NCBI GenBank assembly: GCA_009922295.1
Contig: RFWA01000138.1
Span: 1-6,570, forward strand
DNA from: Betaproteobacteria bacterium
GTDB lineage: Bacteria; Pseudomonadota; Gammaproteobacteria; Burkholderiales; Burkholderiaceae_C
DNA length: 6,570 nucleotides
Direction: 5' to 3'
Part shown: one piece after another, positions 5,504 to 6,570 of the stretch
How positions within the stretch are numbered: position 1 is the first letter of the stretch
Layout: each line of letters opens with the position of its first letter
The notes under the pieces: generated by a model
Told to the model about the DNA's origin: nothing
Seen by the model: only the letters and a program-made list of their open reading frames with translations
Database searches by the model: none
Made by a program: the position numbers and the translations under genes

Positions 5504-6534
5504 TGGCCAGCCCGGAGGACTTGCTAGCCCTGGTCCGCGATCAGTTCCTGCCGCAGGCCAGCTCGGTACGGCACTTGAGCGGCGAACGCGACCTTAATTT
5601 TTTGGTGACAGTGGCAGATTCAGCCGAGTGCTATGTGCTCAAGGTTAGCGACGCCCGCGAGAACCCTCAGGCGCTGGCCTTGCAGAACGCCGCCCTCAGT
5701 TACCTGGCGCAGCAGGCGCCACAGTTGCCAGTGCAACGCATCCACCGCTGGCGCGATGGGGCGCACCTGCTGGCCCTGCCCGGCCCCGACGGCCTGTGCC
5801 TTGCCCGAATGCTGGCCTATCTGCCCGGGCAGCCTCTGCACGAGGCGCCGCCCAGCGCCGCGCAACGGCGCTCGATCGGCGCCACTTTGGCGGCACTGGA
5901 CCGGGCGTTGCAGGATTTTGCACACGCACCGGTCAGCAATGAGGCCTTGATGTGGGACCTTCACCGTACGCCAGAGCTGCAAAGCTGGTTGCCGGCGATC
6001 CAGGATGCCCAAAGCCGCGCCTGGGGCGAGCAGGTGTTTGCGCAGTATGTGCAATAAGTCCAGCCGCAGATCCCCACACTGCCGCAGCAGTTCCTGCACA
6101 ACGACTTCAACCCCTACAACTTGCTGGTCCACCCCGCCAACCCCGACCAGGTGTGCGGCGTGCTGGACTTTGGCGACATGTTGCATGGCCCGCGCGTGTT
6201 TGATGTGGCGGTGGCGGCCTCTTACCAGTGCCACGCGCAGGGCCAACCCAGCATCGACAGCCTGCTTGAATTCATGCAGGGGTACCAGCAGGCCAACCCC
6301 CTCTCCAGCCAAGAGCTGCGGCTGGTGCCGCTGCTGGCGGCGGTGCGCTGCGCCATCACGCTGTGCATCACCGAGCAGCGTGCCCAGTGGTTCCCGGACA
6401 ACCGAGACTATATTTTGCGCAACCACACGGTGGCCAGTGCCGGCTTGCGCGCCCTGATGACCTGTGGCCTTGCCGCTGCGGCCGACTTGCTGCTCGAGAC
6501 TCATCCGCCACAGTCTGACCGCCACGCCCCATGA
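5503..6534 (+). pseudogene. Hydroxylysine-kinase-like APH-family phosphotransferase, broken by an in-frame stop
   Basis: The frame from ATG 5503 to TGA 6532-6534 would encode 343 residues but is cut by TAA at 6055-6057 (codon 185). The first part has ERDLNFLV, YVLKVSDARENPQALALQN and MLAYLPGQPL, resembling the N-lobe and hinge of hydroxylysine kinase (HYKK/AGPHD1) and other APH-fold kinases. Directly after the stop, in the same frame, come the catalytic loop HNDFNPYNLL (His199, Asp201, Asn206) and the metal-binding GVLDFGDM (Asp222), closest to the HYKK form. So the protein made would lack all catalytic residues. Both sides are otherwise undamaged, so the stop is recent or a sequencing error. 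No ATG with a ribosome site lies shortly after it. HYKK enzymes phosphorylate 5-hydroxylysine with GTP; the actual substrate here is inferred from family only. Confidence 0.88.
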
Positions 6535-6570
6535 AAACCATCAACGCCTTTGACCCGACCACGCTCGGGC
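6531..6570 (+). CDS. Start of a downstream operon gene, cut by the window edge
   Basis: ATG at 6531 overlaps the TGA of the kinase-like gene by four bases (ATGA), a usual sign of translational coupling. Thirteen codons are visible, MKTINAFDPTTLG, too few to name a family. In some genomes HYKK-like kinases sit next to class III aminotransferase-fold enzymes such as phosphohydroxylysine phospholyase; this is a context-based guess and nothing in the visible residues proves it. Confidence 0.5.
   Translation, partial: MKTINAFDPTTLG

Noticed and set aside
5620..6525. 301-codon minus-strand frame opposite the kinase-like gene
   Set aside because: The plus strand carries clear kinase motifs on both sides of the stop; the antisense product is a low-quality Gln/Arg/Val-rich shadow.

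Overview
The window looks like chromosomal DNA of a GC-rich betaproteobacterium, most likely a member of the Burkholderiales/Comamonadaceae. This rests on codon use, on the GcvA-type LysR regulator, on the SSB with a Gly-rich linker and DDDIPF tip, and on the MnmA sequence. No rRNA, tRNA, CRISPR array, transposase or integrase is visible, so the taxonomic call comes only from protein resemblance.

Layout from left to right: a poorly explained stretch (1-528) with one doubtful Ser/Thr/Gly-rich ORF; a LysR-family regulator on the minus strand (529-1428); ssb on the plus strand (1520-2020), divergent from it; an unusual 1.4 kb interval (2021-3412) between ssb and mnmA; mnmA, the tRNA 2-thiouridylase, on the minus strand (3413-4543); and a divergent plus-strand operon with a ten-helix EamA/DMT permease (4622-5503), a hydroxylysine-kinase-like APH-family gene broken by one in-frame stop (5503-6534), and the first 13 codons of a further gene (from 6531). 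The operon genes overlap by 1 and 4 bases, which suggests translational coupling. The kinase family suggests the operon imports and breaks down an amino acid or amino-sugar-like compound; this is inference.

The ssb-mnmA interval is the notable part. It holds parts of three unrelated toxin-antitoxin families, none with an intact toxin: a frameshifted AbrB/VapB-like antitoxin remnant, a Phd/YefM-like antitoxin with an apparent internal in-frame deletion and no toxin, and an intact XRE (HigA-like) antitoxin preceded by only the C-terminal tail of its HigB-like toxin. Between the second and third lie a second copy of the mnmA 3' end (2690-2775) and, directly joined to it, a fragment of ssb (2778-2843). 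The order ssb / AbrB / Phd / mnmA' / ssb' / HigA / higB' / mnmA reads as two different versions of one ssb-mnmA interval joined end to end, each with its own toxin-antitoxin cargo, followed by decay. I regard this as the best candidate for something not previously described here; it is a history read from sequence, not a demonstrated active system.
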